Assembly (NCBI GenBank): GCA_944390865.1
Contig: CALXRC010000005.1
Span: 1-64,000 of the forward strand
Length of the DNA stretch: 64,000 bases
Direction of reading: 5' to 3'
Source: an uncultured Spirochaetales bacterium
GTDB lineage: Bacteria; Spirochaetota; Spirochaetia; Sphaerochaetales; Sphaerochaetaceae
This document shows, piece by piece, positions 51,552 to 59,701 of this stretch. Both the position numbers and the translations under genes were made by a program. The notes under the pieces were generated by a model. The model saw only the letters and a list, made by a program, of their open reading frames with translations. It was not told the origin of the DNA and did not search any database. The number at the start of each line of letters is the position of its first letter. Position 1 is the stretch's first letter.

Positions 51552-52280
51552 TTACCCCTTGATTTCATTAATTAAGTCTATTAGTCTTCTTCGCTCTTCC
51601 AAGTCGAGAGAGGCTTGGGCAAGCACTTCCGGTCTGCTCAGCATCGTTTTTTCGAGCTTGCGGAAAACACGCCAGGTAGCAATCCTTTCGTGATGACCAG
51701 ATAACAATACATCAGGAACGCTTTTTGTGCAATACCTTTCAGGCCTTGTGTACTGAGGGTATTCAAGCAGGCTTGAGGAAAAGCTCTCGTCGGCCAGGCT
51801 CTCGCTGTTTATGACACCGTCAAGCAGGCGGTAAATGGCATCAATGATCACAGTCGTGGCGCTCTCTCCGGAGGAGAGCACATAGTCGCCTATGCTGATC
51901 TCGTCATCGACATAGGTGTCGATCACCCTCTGGTCAAGTCCTTCATAATGACCGCAGATGAAGACAAGGTTTTCCTCCCTGCTCAGCTCTTCGGCATACG
52001 ACTGCGTGAAAAGCTTTCCTGAAGGAGAGGGAAAGATGACCCTCTTATCCCCCGCCCCTATGCTTTCAAGAGCCGCATAAAGAGGCTCAGGCTTCAGCAC
52101 CATGCCCGCCCCGCCCCCATAGGGCACGTCATCGCAGGTGCGGTGCCTGTCAGAAGCAAAGTCACGGAAATTGACTATGTTGTAGCTTACAAGCTTCCTC
52201 TCGACTGCACGCGACATTATTGAAGATGTGAAAAAGCTTTCCACCATCGGCGGAAACAGAGTGAGAATGTCAATATGCAT
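51552..52280 (-). CDS. trmD: tRNA (guanine-N1)-methyltransferase
   Basis: 242 residues, SPOUT trefoil-knot fold. Motifs: [50 protein letters not shown] and [12 protein letters not shown]. It methylates G37 of tRNAs next to the anticodon using S-adenosylmethionine, preventing frameshifts. It starts three bases after the rimM stop with GGAG nine bases upstream. Confidence 0.98.
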   Translation of the reverse strand: MHIDILTLFPPMVESFFTSSIMSRAVERKLVSYNIVNFRDFASDRHRTCDDVPYGGGAGMVLKPEPLYAALESIGAGDKRVIFPSPSGKLFTQSYAEELSREENLVFICGHYEGLDQRVIDTYVDDEISIGDYVLSSGESATTVIIDAIYRLLDGVINSESLADESFSSSLLEYPQYTRPERYCTKSVPDVLLSGHHERIATWRVFRKLEKTMLSRPEVLAQASLDLEERRRLIDLINEIKG

Positions 52281-52283
52281 CCG

Positions 52284-52796
52284 CTACTTCTCCAAAAGAG
52301 CACTGTCAAGCACTGTTATGGTCCTGTTTTCAAAATCAGGTCTTGATACGAAGACAGGAAGGTTGGGAACCAGGACCTGTCTTCCGTCAATGAGCTTTAT
52401 CAGAAGATAGTCAGCCTGTGCCCCGTCGCATACGCTGTCAACAGTGCCGGCTTTCTGTCCGCCGCAAATCACAGTGAGTCCGAACAGGTCGGCAATGTAG
52501 TACTCGCCTTCTTCAAGGTGCGGACCTTCGTCTCTGGAGATGTACATTGTTCCGCCGCTGAGCTTTGCGGCCTTTTCCTTTGTCTCATAACCATCAAAGC
52601 GCATCAGCATGGAATCGGCATGAAGCCTGATGTCACGGACGCTGACCTCAGCCAGCCTGCCGTCTCTGAGCTTTATGCTGCAGGCGGAAAGCTTCATCAG
52701 ATGATCATATTCCCCGCTGAAAGGATGAATGCGCACAAAGCCCTCAAATCCATGAGTGCGTCCGATCTGCGCTGTAGCAAGAGTTCTTTCTTTCAT
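52284..52796 (-). CDS. rimM: 16S rRNA processing protein RimM
   Basis: 170 residues. The N-terminal RimM barrel begins with ATAQIGRTHGFEGFVRIHPFSG. The PRC-barrel-like C-terminal domain has EGEYYIADLFGLTVI and DYLLIKLIDGRQVLVPNLPVFV. RimM binds S19 and helps maturation of the 30S head. No Shine-Dalgarno sequence precedes the ATG; a terminator-like hairpin with a U-tract lies directly upstream, between khpA and rimM. Confidence 0.93.
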   Translation of the reverse strand: MKERTLATAQIGRTHGFEGFVRIHPFSGEYDHLMKLSACSIKLRDGRLAEVSVRDIRLHADSMLMRFDGYETKEKAAKLSGGTMYISRDEGPHLEEGEYYIADLFGLTVICGGQKAGTVDSVCDGAQADYLLIKLIDGRQVLVPNLPVFVSRPDFENRTITVLDSALLEK

Positions 52797-52799
52797 AGC

Positions 52800-52834
52800 A
52801 AAACAAAAAAATATCTGGCGGACATGCCGCCAGA
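52800..52834 (-). terminator. Terminator-like element between khpA and rimM
   Basis: On the minus strand TCTGGCGG (52834 side) pairs with CCGCCAGA (52814 side), 8 base pairs with a 5-base loop, followed by TATTTTTTTGTTTT. It lies inside the ffh-rplS operon and should stop part of the transcripts. Confidence 0.82.
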
Positions 52835-52843
52835 CAGTTTTAA

Positions 52844-53077
52844 TCAGTCAAGTATCTCGAGGACAGCCCTCTTTCCGTCCTTTGTCGCGCAGGCAGAAAG
52901 AATTGTCCTTATTGCTTTCGCAATGCGGCCCTGTTTGCCGATAACCTTGCCCACATCATCCGGAGCGACTCTCAGTTCCAGAATCGTTGACTTCTCGCCT
53001 TCGACAATATTAACACTGACCTCTTCAGGCTTGTCTACCAGATTCCTGACCAGAAATTCCACAAGATCTTTCTGCAT
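52844..53077 (-). CDS. khpA: KH domain RNA-binding protein KhpA
   Basis: 77 residues, a single KH domain with [18 protein letters not shown] as the GxxG loop. KhpA (YlqC) binds many RNAs, often with KhpB, and its gene lies between rpsP and rimM in many bacteria. I chose the ATG at 53077 with AAGGA nine bases upstream; a GTG two codons earlier lies too close to that site. Confidence 0.94.
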   Translation of the reverse strand: MQKDLVEFLVRNLVDKPEEVSVNIVEGEKSTILELRVAPDDVGKVIGKQGRIAKAIRTILSACATKDGKRAVLEILD

Positions 53078-53103
53078 AGACACGCATCCTTATTAGTCAA
53101 GCC

Positions 53104-53367
53104 TCAGTTCTGGCTTTCGCGTGTTACAGAAATACCCTGCTTGTTGAAAATCCTCTTGACAGTTGCTGACGGCTGTGCACCCTTGTTGAGCCATGCCTTG
53201 GCCTTTTCCTGGTCGAGAGTGACCTGCCTCTCGGCTGCCTCAATTGGATGATAGGTTCCAATCTCGTCAATTGTCTCACTGGATCTGGAAGCTCTGTTGT
53301 CCATGACTACGATACGATAGTATGGTCTCTTTTTTGCTCCTAAACGCTTCAGTCTGATACTAACCAC
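53104..53367 (-). CDS. rpsP: 30S ribosomal protein S16
   Basis: 87 residues. The N-terminal block IRLKRLGAKKRPYYRIVVMD and the IGTYHPI motif are diagnostic. S16 binds the 5' domain of 16S rRNA. It has a GTG start with AAGGAG eight bases upstream and lies between ffh and khpA in the usual order. Confidence 0.98.
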   Translation of the reverse strand: MVSIRLKRLGAKKRPYYRIVVMDNRASRSSETIDEIGTYHPIEAAERQVTLDQEKAKAWLNKGAQPSATVKRIFNKQGISVTRESQN

Positions 53368-53398
53368 GATATATCTCCTTATTCTGCATGATAGGCGC

Positions 53399-54730
53399 TC
53401 AGCTGAAATTCTTCAGCATCTGTGCCTGTAATTTCTTATTGTTCATCAGTTTCTTCAGCATAAGCTTCTGTTTCTCAAAAGTCTTGAGAAGCCTGTTGAC
53501 GTCAGCAACTGATGTTCCTGAACCCTTTGCGATGCGCTTGCGCCTGCTCGGACCGATGATGCGGTAATTCGAGCGCTCGAACTTTGTCATCGAACGGATG
53601 ATAGCCTTCTGACGCTCAAACTCCTTCATGTCGATATCGTCTTCGCTGATGTTTCCCTTTGCTCCCGGAATCATCTCGATCAGCTTGTCTATTGAACCCA
53701 TCTTGTTCATGGACTCAAGCTGGTCAAGATAGTCCTGCAGATCAAAGGTGTTCTTCTGCATCTTGCGGGCAAGCTTTTCAGCTTCTTCCTGATCGTATAC
53801 CTGCTGGGCCTTTTCAACAAGAGAGACAACATCTCCCATGCCGAGAATGCGCTGCGCAATGCGGTCAGGATGGAAGATTTCAAGATCTTCCGGCTTTTCG
53901 CCTGTACCTATGAATTTCAGCGGCTTTCCGACAACACTCTTGAGAGAGAGCGCGGCACCGCCTCTTGTGTCTGAATCAAACTTGGAAAGAACGACGCCGG
54001 TGATTCCGACCTTCTCTTCAAATTCCTGAGCGATGGTGACGGCGTTCTGGCCTGTCATGGCATCAGCGACAAAGAGCGTCTCATCAGGGTTGACAGCCTT
54101 TGCGACATCGCTGATTTCCTTCATCATCGATTCATCCAGATGCATTCTTCCGCTGGTATCGATGATGACTGTATCGTAAAGCTCATGGCGGGCTGTGCTC
54201 ACTGCCTCGCGCGCAACTTTTACCGGATCCTTTTCGCCGGGAAGGGTGAAGACCCTGACTCCGACTTTCTCTCCGAGAACCTCAAGCTGCGTGACAGCGG
54301 CAGGACGGACAAGATCAGCCGCAACGAGCATAACCTTGCGCCCCTCTTCCCTGGTCAGTTTGAGAGCAAGCTTGCTTGCAGTGGTTGTCTTTCCTGAACC
54401 CTGAAGTCCCATCATGAGGATGACGGAAGTCGTATCCTTGCCCTTCAGCCTCAGGGCCTGGTCATCTCCGCCAAGCAGCGCAACCATCTTGTCATAGACG
54501 ATCTTTGTGAACTGCTGGCCAGGATCAACAGAAAGAAGAACCTTCTCTCCGAGCGCCTCCTCGAGGGTTGAATTGATGAACCTTCTGACGACGCGGAGAT
54601 TGACATCGGCGTCGAGAAGGGAAATCTTGATTTCCTCAACTGCATCCCGAATGTTCTTCTCGGTAATCTTGCCCTTTCCCGAAAGGGACTTCATTATTGA
54701 TGAAAACTTTACAGACAGATTATCAAACAT
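53399..54730 (-). CDS. ffh: Signal recognition particle protein Ffh
   Basis: 443 residues. The N domain is about 1-85 and the G domain about 86-295, with GLQGSGKTTTASKLA, DTSGRMHLDE, SKFDSDTRGGAA and the GTGEKPEDLEIFHPDR block. The C-terminal methionine-containing M domain carries the RNA-binding motif SRRKRIAKGSGTSVADVNRLL. Ffh with 4.5S RNA brings nascent inner-membrane proteins to the receptor FtsY. It is the first gene of the unit running to rplS. Confidence 0.98.
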   Translation of the reverse strand: MFDNLSVKFSSIMKSLSGKGKITEKNIRDAVEEIKISLLDADVNLRVVRRFINSTLEEALGEKVLLSVDPGQQFTKIVYDKMVALLGGDDQALRLKGKDTTSVILMMGLQGSGKTTTASKLALKLTREEGRKVMLVAADLVRPAAVTQLEVLGEKVGVRVFTLPGEKDPVKVAREAVSTARHELYDTVIIDTSGRMHLDESMMKEISDVAKAVNPDETLFVADAMTGQNAVTIAQEFEEKVGITGVVLSKFDSDTRGGAALSLKSVVGKPLKFIGTGEKPEDLEIFHPDRIAQRILGMGDVVSLVEKAQQVYDQEEAEKLARKMQKNTFDLQDYLDQLESMNKMGSIDKLIEMIPGAKGNISEDDIDMKEFERQKAIIRSMTKFERSNYRIIGPSRRKRIAKGSGTSVADVNRLLKTFEKQKLMLKKLMNNKKLQAQMLKNFS

Positions 54731-54756
54731 CCTGCTTTTCCTGAAAACCGAAGTTA

Positions 54757-54786
54757 TTTATACAGTTTTTTCACTTTGCAAGTCAA
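54757..54786 (-). promoter_or_regulatory. Promoter of ffh operon
   Basis: Minus strand: TTGACT (54786-54781), 18-base spacer, TATAAA (54762-54757), giving a leader of about 20 bases before the ffh ATG at 54730, which has AGGA nine bases upstream. Confidence 0.6.
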
Positions 54787-54800
54787 GGAGAAGGCAGTGC

Positions 54801-57641
54801 TCACTTCTTCTCCTTCCTCTTTCCGTCGCTGTCAAATTCGACAAGCCTGTCCTCCTCGTCCAGAATGACTGCCTCTCCGGCGATGTTGGCGAGTTTGTAT
54901 GTGACGGTCGTTGAGACACCTGCCTCCATCTGCGTGACGCCAAGCAGTGACTGGCTGCCCATGACAGTGTGAGTGTTGTGCGTGATGATGATGAACTGGC
55001 TTGTCTGGCTGAAATCCTGAAGCACAGAAAGGAAATAGCCGATGTTCTTGTCATCAAGGGCCGCATCAATCTCATCAAGAATGCAGAAGGGGCTCGGCTT
55101 TACGAGATAGGTCGCGAAAAGCAGGGCGACGGCAGTCATCGAGCGCTCACCGCCGGACAGCAGAGTGAGGCTTATGAGTTTTTTTCCGGGCGGCTGGGCA
55201 AAGATGTCGATACCGCTTGTCAGAACATTTTCCTCATCCGCAAGCGTTATCTCGGCCCGTCCTCCATTGAACAGCCGCTTGAACATGGCCTGGAAGTTGT
55301 CGCTGATCTGCTTGTAGGTTGTCATGAACATCTGGATGCTCTTTTCTTCAATTTCCGCAAGGACCTTCTCCAGATCCGCCTTCGCCTTATTCAGATCATC
55401 AAGCTGCTTGTTGTAGAAATCGTACCTCTCCTGGGCTTCCTTGAAGTCATCCACAGCCATGTGGTTGATGTTGGGACCGAGGGCTGCTATCTGTTTCTTG
55501 ACCTCTGCCAGCTCATTCTCGACAAGCACCTGCTCCGGCAGATCATCTGCCTCAAGCCTTTCCCTGTACTCATTCAGGCTGCGCGAATAGGTGTTGAAGA
55601 AGTTGGTGAAAAGCATCTTGATCTGATCATCCGCCTGCGCGGCCCAGAGTTCCGATTTCTCAATCTCGCTGCGCAGATTGTGTATCGTCTCAATTGTCTG
55701 GTCTTTCTGGTTCTCCCTGTCTGTGAGCCTGCTGTTGAGGACCCTGATCTCATCCATGACAGCCTGAAGCTCCTGGCGGGAGGCTGCAATCTGAGAAGAG
55801 AGAGTCTCCTTCTCTGCCTCAGCTTCCCTGATGCTCTGGGCTGTATTCGCTATGCGCCCTTCGTAAAAAGAAACCTTGGACTGGGCATCATCCAGAATGG
55901 CCGTGTTTTCCTCAATGCTGCGCCTTATGTTCTGGACAATCTGTCTTGATGACTCAAGGCTAGCCTCAATTGAGGCAAGGTTGACTTCAATGCTCTTCAT
56001 TGTCTCTCTCAGTCCGTCAACTTCCTGGCTGAGCGTGGCAATTGTCTGCCTGCAGGCCGCGATCTTCGTCCTCGCCTGATCGATCTTTTTCCTGCACTCG
56101 GCTTCCTGCTGGGCAATCTGGCGCTTTCTGGTCAGCAGGCCCTCAGGTGCGAGCAGGGAGTCTATGAAAGGAGGAACAGCCTTCTTGTAGTCAGCATAGG
56201 ACGTACGGATTGAGTCCAGGGCGGAGAGTACGGCACTGAGATCTGCCTGAATGCGTTCTGAAGGATTGATATCAGCCGGCAGCGTCTTATAGAACTGGAT
56301 CTTCTCCCCTATTCTCTTTGTCAGGGCCTCGATCTGAGTCATGAAAGACTCATCAGCGTCCTTTCTCTTCTGCCAGGAATACTCCTGCCCCATTTTCTCA
56401 TCAAGCTCGACTGCAAGGTTTTCAATGACGTTCTTCAGTTCCTCTGTGAGCTGGCTTATCTGGGTTTCGCTGTCCAGTATCTCCTGTTCCTGCACAGCAA
56501 GATCCGCATTCTCGCTGTCAATGCGGGCAAGATCATCATCAATGAGCTTTTTTGCATGATTCAGCTGGCTGACAGACTCATCACGCAGATCCTGCTTTTC
56601 AGCAATCGCATCCTCGTTCTGCTCAAGCTCCCTTCTGTCACGGTCAATCATGGCAGAGTACGATTCAAGCTTCTGGGAAAACTCATCCCTGCTGCGGATA
56701 TACTCACGGTACTGCTCGTCCAGGATCTTGATGCGCTCATTGCGGCTGTTTATGGCCTCTTCGCTGCGGTTTATGCCAGTCTGGAGATCAAAGGATGTCT
56801 TGTTCTTCTCCCTGACTTTCTGCTGCTCTTCCTCTATGCCTGTCCTGAAATCATCAAGAGAGGCAGTAAGGGCCTCAAGCTGTTTTTCATTGCTGACCTT
56901 CTGCTGTCCCCTGAGCTCCTTGAGCTTCGTGAAAGTCTGGATCTGGATGGCGTGCAGCGTCACGTCAAGATCAAGCTGCTTCTTGATCAGGTCATTATAG
57001 GCAAGCGCTTTTTCTGCCTGGTTCTTCAGTGAGTTGTAGGTCCTGCGCTCTGCCGCAATGATATTCTCGACCTGAGCAATATTCTCATTCGTGCGGTCGA
57101 TCTTTTTCTGCGCCTCATTGCATTCCACCTTGAAGCGCGAAATGCCGGCTGCCTCTTCAAAGATGTAGCGTCTGTCCTCCGGCTTTGAGGACAGGATCTG
57201 GTCGATCTTGCCCTGCTCCAGAATTGAATAGGCGGACTTGCCTATGCCTGTGTCAAAGAAAAGCTCACGGATGTTTTTCAGCAGGCAGCGCTGCCTGTTG
57301 ATGTAGTACTCGCTTTCTCCCGAGCGGAAGACGCGCCTTTTTATCTCAATCTCAGTCAGATCCGTCTGCAGCTTGTGCTCGCTGTTGTCGATCGTGAGTG
57401 CGACTTCGGCAAACTGCAGAGGCTTGCGCGTGTCGGTGCCGTTGAAGATGACATCCTCCATCTTTCCCGCACGCAGTGTCTTTGTGGACTGCTCGCCCAG
57501 AACCCATTTGATCGAGTCGACAATATTGGACTTTCCGCAGCCGTTAGGCCCCAGAAGGCTTGTGATTCCGTCAGAGAAATCAATATGGGTCTTATCGGCA
57601 AAGCTCTTAAATCCGTTGATATCAAGGCACTTTAAAAACAA
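54801..57641 (-). CDS. smc: Chromosome segregation protein SMC
   Basis: 946 residues. The N-terminal head has FLKCLDINGFKSFADKT and Walker A LLGPNGCGKSNIVDSIKWVLGEQS. Long coiled-coil arms surround a hinge near 470-560, and the C-terminal head has LLSGGERSMTAVALLFA and CILDEIDAALDD. SMC with ScpA/ScpB, also in this window, condenses and separates chromosomes. I chose the TTG at 57641 because AGGAG lies eight bases upstream and the protein then starts at the family position; a GTG at 57650 sits too close to that site. The arms are shorter than in 1150-1200-residue SMCs. Confidence 0.95.
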   Translation of the reverse strand: MFLKCLDINGFKSFADKTHIDFSDGITSLLGPNGCGKSNIVDSIKWVLGEQSTKTLRAGKMEDVIFNGTDTRKPLQFAEVALTIDNSEHKLQTDLTEIEIKRRVFRSGESEYYINRQRCLLKNIRELFFDTGIGKSAYSILEQGKIDQILSSKPEDRRYIFEEAAGISRFKVECNEAQKKIDRTNENIAQVENIIAAERRTYNSLKNQAEKALAYNDLIKKQLDLDVTLHAIQIQTFTKLKELRGQQKVSNEKQLEALTASLDDFRTGIEEEQQKVREKNKTSFDLQTGINRSEEAINSRNERIKILDEQYREYIRSRDEFSQKLESYSAMIDRDRRELEQNEDAIAEKQDLRDESVSQLNHAKKLIDDDLARIDSENADLAVQEQEILDSETQISQLTEELKNVIENLAVELDEKMGQEYSWQKRKDADESFMTQIEALTKRIGEKIQFYKTLPADINPSERIQADLSAVLSALDSIRTSYADYKKAVPPFIDSLLAPEGLLTRKRQIAQQEAECRKKIDQARTKIAACRQTIATLSQEVDGLRETMKSIEVNLASIEASLESSRQIVQNIRRSIEENTAILDDAQSKVSFYEGRIANTAQSIREAEAEKETLSSQIAASRQELQAVMDEIRVLNSRLTDRENQKDQTIETIHNLRSEIEKSELWAAQADDQIKMLFTNFFNTYSRSLNEYRERLEADDLPEQVLVENELAEVKKQIAALGPNINHMAVDDFKEAQERYDFYNKQLDDLNKAKADLEKVLAEIEEKSIQMFMTTYKQISDNFQAMFKRLFNGGRAEITLADEENVLTSGIDIFAQPPGKKLISLTLLSGGERSMTAVALLFATYLVKPSPFCILDEIDAALDDKNIGYFLSVLQDFSQTSQFIIITHNTHTVMGSQSLLGVTQMEAGVSTTVTYKLANIAGEAVILDEEDRLVEFDSDGKRKEKK

Positions 57642-57700
57642 GTAATTCACTCCTCGCTTGACTTGGCAGACAGTAGAAAGATAGCATTTTGACCTGTCTT

Positions 57701-58327
57701 ATGGAAGAACAACTTTCTCTTTTCGATTTTCACTGCGACGGGCTTGTGTGCGGATGCGATGAGGCGGGACGCGGACCTCTTGCAGGTCCTGTTGCCGCTG
57801 CTGCATGCATACTCCCCCCGGATTTCGATTTCTCAATTCTCAATGACAGCAAGAAGCTGAGCGAGAAGCAGAGGCTTGAAGCGGAGGCTGTCATCAGGAA
57901 AAAGGCTGCAGCCTTCTCCATCGTCTTCATCAGCGCACAGGAGATTGATGAGATCAACATTCTCCAGGCCACAATGAAAGCCATGAAGCTGTGTTATGAA
58001 GAGATAAGGGCAAAAGAGAAGATCTCAGTATTCTATGTCGACGGAAACAGGAAGCCTGACATAAGGGACACTGAAGTCGAGGCTGTCATCAGGGGCGATG
58101 GGAAAATCCCGTCAATCATGGCTGCAAGCATCCTGGCAAAGACGGCCAGAGACCGTCTGATGCTGGAGCTTGACAGGCTGTATCCTCAGTACGGTTTTGC
58201 CAGAAACAAGGGTTACGGCACAAAGGAGCACTACGCAGCACTGCAGAAATACGGCCCCTGTCCTGAACACCGCAGGACCTTTCTCAGGACTCTTTCAAGC
58301 CATCAGGGCAAGAGTGAGTCCCATTAG
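57701..58327 (+). CDS. rnhB: Ribonuclease HII
   Basis: 208 residues. Catalytic motifs: CGCDEAGRGPLAGPV (Asp-Glu), NDSKKLSEKQR, VDGNRKPD and ASILAKTARDRLM. RNase HII removes ribonucleotides and RNA primers from DNA. I chose the ATG at 57701; an in-frame TTG at 57689 is possible. A weak promoter TTGACT/TAGCAT lies at 57658-57687 and no Shine-Dalgarno sequence is visible. Its last 33 bases overlap the 3' end of the convergent ZIP gene. Confidence 0.95.
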   Translation: MEEQLSLFDFHCDGLVCGCDEAGRGPLAGPVAAAACILPPDFDFSILNDSKKLSEKQRLEAEAVIRKKAAAFSIVFISAQEIDEINILQATMKAMKLCYEEIRAKEKISVFYVDGNRKPDIRDTEVEAVIRGDGKIPSIMAASILAKTARDRLMLELDRLYPQYGFARNKGYGTKEHYAALQKYGPCPEHRRTFLRTLSSHQGKSESH

Positions 58328-59068
58328 CGTCATTCCCAGAATCACTGCATAGATGACAAGATGATGCCTGCCGTAGTTTTCTGCCGCAGGCAGCAGCTCG
58401 TCAAAAGCCAGATAGACCATGATGCCGGCTACAAGGGCATAGACAAGAGCAAAGGTGAACGGCGTGAAAACACTTCGGAGGAAGATAAAGCCGATCACTG
58501 CTCCCACCGGCTCTGCGAGTCCTGAAAGCAGGCTCAGCATAAAGGCCTTCCTTCTGCTGCCTGTCGCCGCATAGACAGGAGCAGAGACAGTCATTCCTTC
58601 AGGGATGTTGTGAAGCGCTATGGCAATGGCAATCGCCACGCCGGACACAGGGTCCGCAAGAGCACTCATGAATGAGGCCAGTCCTTCAGGAAAATTATGT
58701 ACTCCGATGGCAATGGCTGACATCAGTCCCATCTTTCTCAGCTGTCCGTCCCGGTGTCCGAACTCATGCGGATTTGTCTCTTCCGGGACGAATCTGTCGA
58801 TCAGGGCGATCACAGCCATTCCCAGCAGGAAGAAGAAAAGCGCAAGCAGACCGGCGGTACGGCGCGAAAAGGTATGCGCCAGATTCTCAATTGCTTCAGG
58901 CAGCATCTCCATGAAGGAGATGTAGACCATGACGCCTGCCGAGAGTCCGAGAGAAAAGCACAGAAGAGAAGTGTTTTCCTTCTTCGCGAAAAAAGGGATC
59001 AGGCCGCCTGCTGCAGTCGACAGCCCGGCAAAGATGCAGATCAGCAGAGCAAAAACTTCAGCCTGCAC
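58295..59068 (-). CDS. ZIP family metal transporter (ZupT-like)
   Basis: 257 residues with eight membrane helices. The two ZIP metal-site motifs are present: HNFPEGLASF in helix 4 and HNIPEGMTVS in helix 5. A cytoplasmic loop between helices 3 and 4 contains His-rich HEFGHRDG. ZIP proteins bring zinc and other divalent metals into the cytoplasm. It has a GTG start one codon after the DUF3276 stop, so the two are co-transcribed. It overlaps rnhB tail to tail. Confidence 0.93.
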   Translation of the reverse strand: MQAEVFALLICIFAGLSTAAGGLIPFFAKKENTSLLCFSLGLSAGVMVYISFMEMLPEAIENLAHTFSRRTAGLLALFFFLLGMAVIALIDRFVPEETNPHEFGHRDGQLRKMGLMSAIAIGVHNFPEGLASFMSALADPVSGVAIAIAIALHNIPEGMTVSAPVYAATGSRRKAFMLSLLSGLAEPVGAVIGFIFLRSVFTPFTFALVYALVAGIMVYLAFDELLPAAENYGRHHLVIYAVILGMTLMGLTLALMA

Positions 59069-59070
59069 CG

Positions 59071-59331
59071 CTACTCTTCCTCTTGGATCCTGTTTTCCTT
59101 CTTTGCATGCATTTTCAGGTAATCGAGGCTTTTCTGCATTTCCTTGATGAACTCCCCGATATCTTCCTGGTAGACAAGCACTGACTGGCGAAGGAAACGT
59201 CCGCCCTCAGTCGGCTTGCTCTCAACAATGTTCAGGTAAAGATCCCCATACATGTTTTCCTTGACATTGAAAAAATAAGTCCTGTCTTTTCTGACAAGTC
59301 TCGTCGAATACATTTCACCACGCTGTCCCAT
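59071..59331 (-). CDS. DUF3276 (PUR-alpha-like) protein
   Basis: 86 residues. One PUR repeat: GEMYSTRLVRKDRTYFFNVKEN, in part, then DLYLNIVESK and FLRQSVLVYQEDIGEFIKEM. Bacterial PUR-alpha-like proteins bind single-stranded nucleic acid and are found mainly in Bacteroidetes and spirochaetes; the Borrelia member binds DNA and RNA. I chose the ATG at 59331 with GGAGG seven bases upstream; an earlier ATG at 59361 has no such site and lies before the predicted transcription start. Confidence 0.88.
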   Translation of the reverse strand: MGQRGEMYSTRLVRKDRTYFFNVKENMYGDLYLNIVESKPTEGGRFLRQSVLVYQEDIGEFIKEMQKSLDYLKMHAKKENRIQEEE

Positions 59332-59361
59332 AAAGAACCTCCGCAAATAATTTTCTGCCAT

Positions 59362-59390
59362 ATTAAGCTATATATTGAAATAGTTGTCAA
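59362..59390 (-). promoter_or_regulatory. Promoter of DUF3276-ZIP operon
   Basis: Minus strand: perfect TTGACA (59390-59385), 17-base spacer, CTTAAT (59367-59362), predicted start near 59355. Confidence 0.6.
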
Positions 59391-59463
59391 TACGCATGAT
59401 CATGTTTAATTCTTTATAAACCAAAAGATTAAGATATTTATTGAAAATCTTTTGCTTTCTTTA

Positions 59464-59493
59464 TTGACTAAAAAGGCAATCTTCTGCTACTTT
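59464..59493 (+). promoter_or_regulatory. Promoter of tRNA-Gly
   Basis: TTGACT (59464-59469), 18-base spacer, TACTTT (59488-59493), predicted start near 59500, a few bases before the tRNA. Confidence 0.55.
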
Positions 59494-59506
59494 TGTCTTC
59501 GTTATC

Positions 59507-59578
59507 GCGTCTGTCGTATAATGGCTATTACCCCAGCCTTCCAAGCTGGAGATGCGGGTTCGATTCCCGTCGGACGCT
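59507..59578 (+). tRNA. tRNA-Gly (anticodon TCC)
   Basis: 72 bases. Acceptor stem GCGTCTG with CGGACGC and discriminator T, anticodon stem-loop CCAGCCTTCCAAGCTGG with anticodon TCC, T-loop GGGTTCGATTCCC. No CCA is encoded. An intrinsic terminator follows. Confidence 0.97.
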
Positions 59579-59582
59579 TAGG

Positions 59583-59614
59583 GGCAGTTCCTTTTTGCGG
59601 GAATTGCCTTTTTT
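59583..59614 (+). terminator. Intrinsic terminator of tRNA-Gly
   Basis: GGCAGTTCC (59583-59591) pairs with GGAATTGCC (59600-59608), nine pairs including one wobble, followed by six T residues. Confidence 0.92.
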
Positions 59615-59701
59615 GTATCTCCTGCCTCTCAGGCGCCCTGCTGACTTGATGAACCGCGCCCGGGCATGGAAAAATAAAAAGTAAAGACAGGTTTTGCTTT
59701 C

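Noticed and set aside
59332..59361. Upstream ATG for the DUF3276 protein
   Set aside because: It has no ribosome-binding site and precedes the predicted transcription start; the ATG at 59331 has GGAGG at proper spacing.
59452..59684. Two small reading frames across tRNA-Gly
   Set aside because: They cover the promoter, tRNA and terminator of tRNA-Gly and have no coding character.
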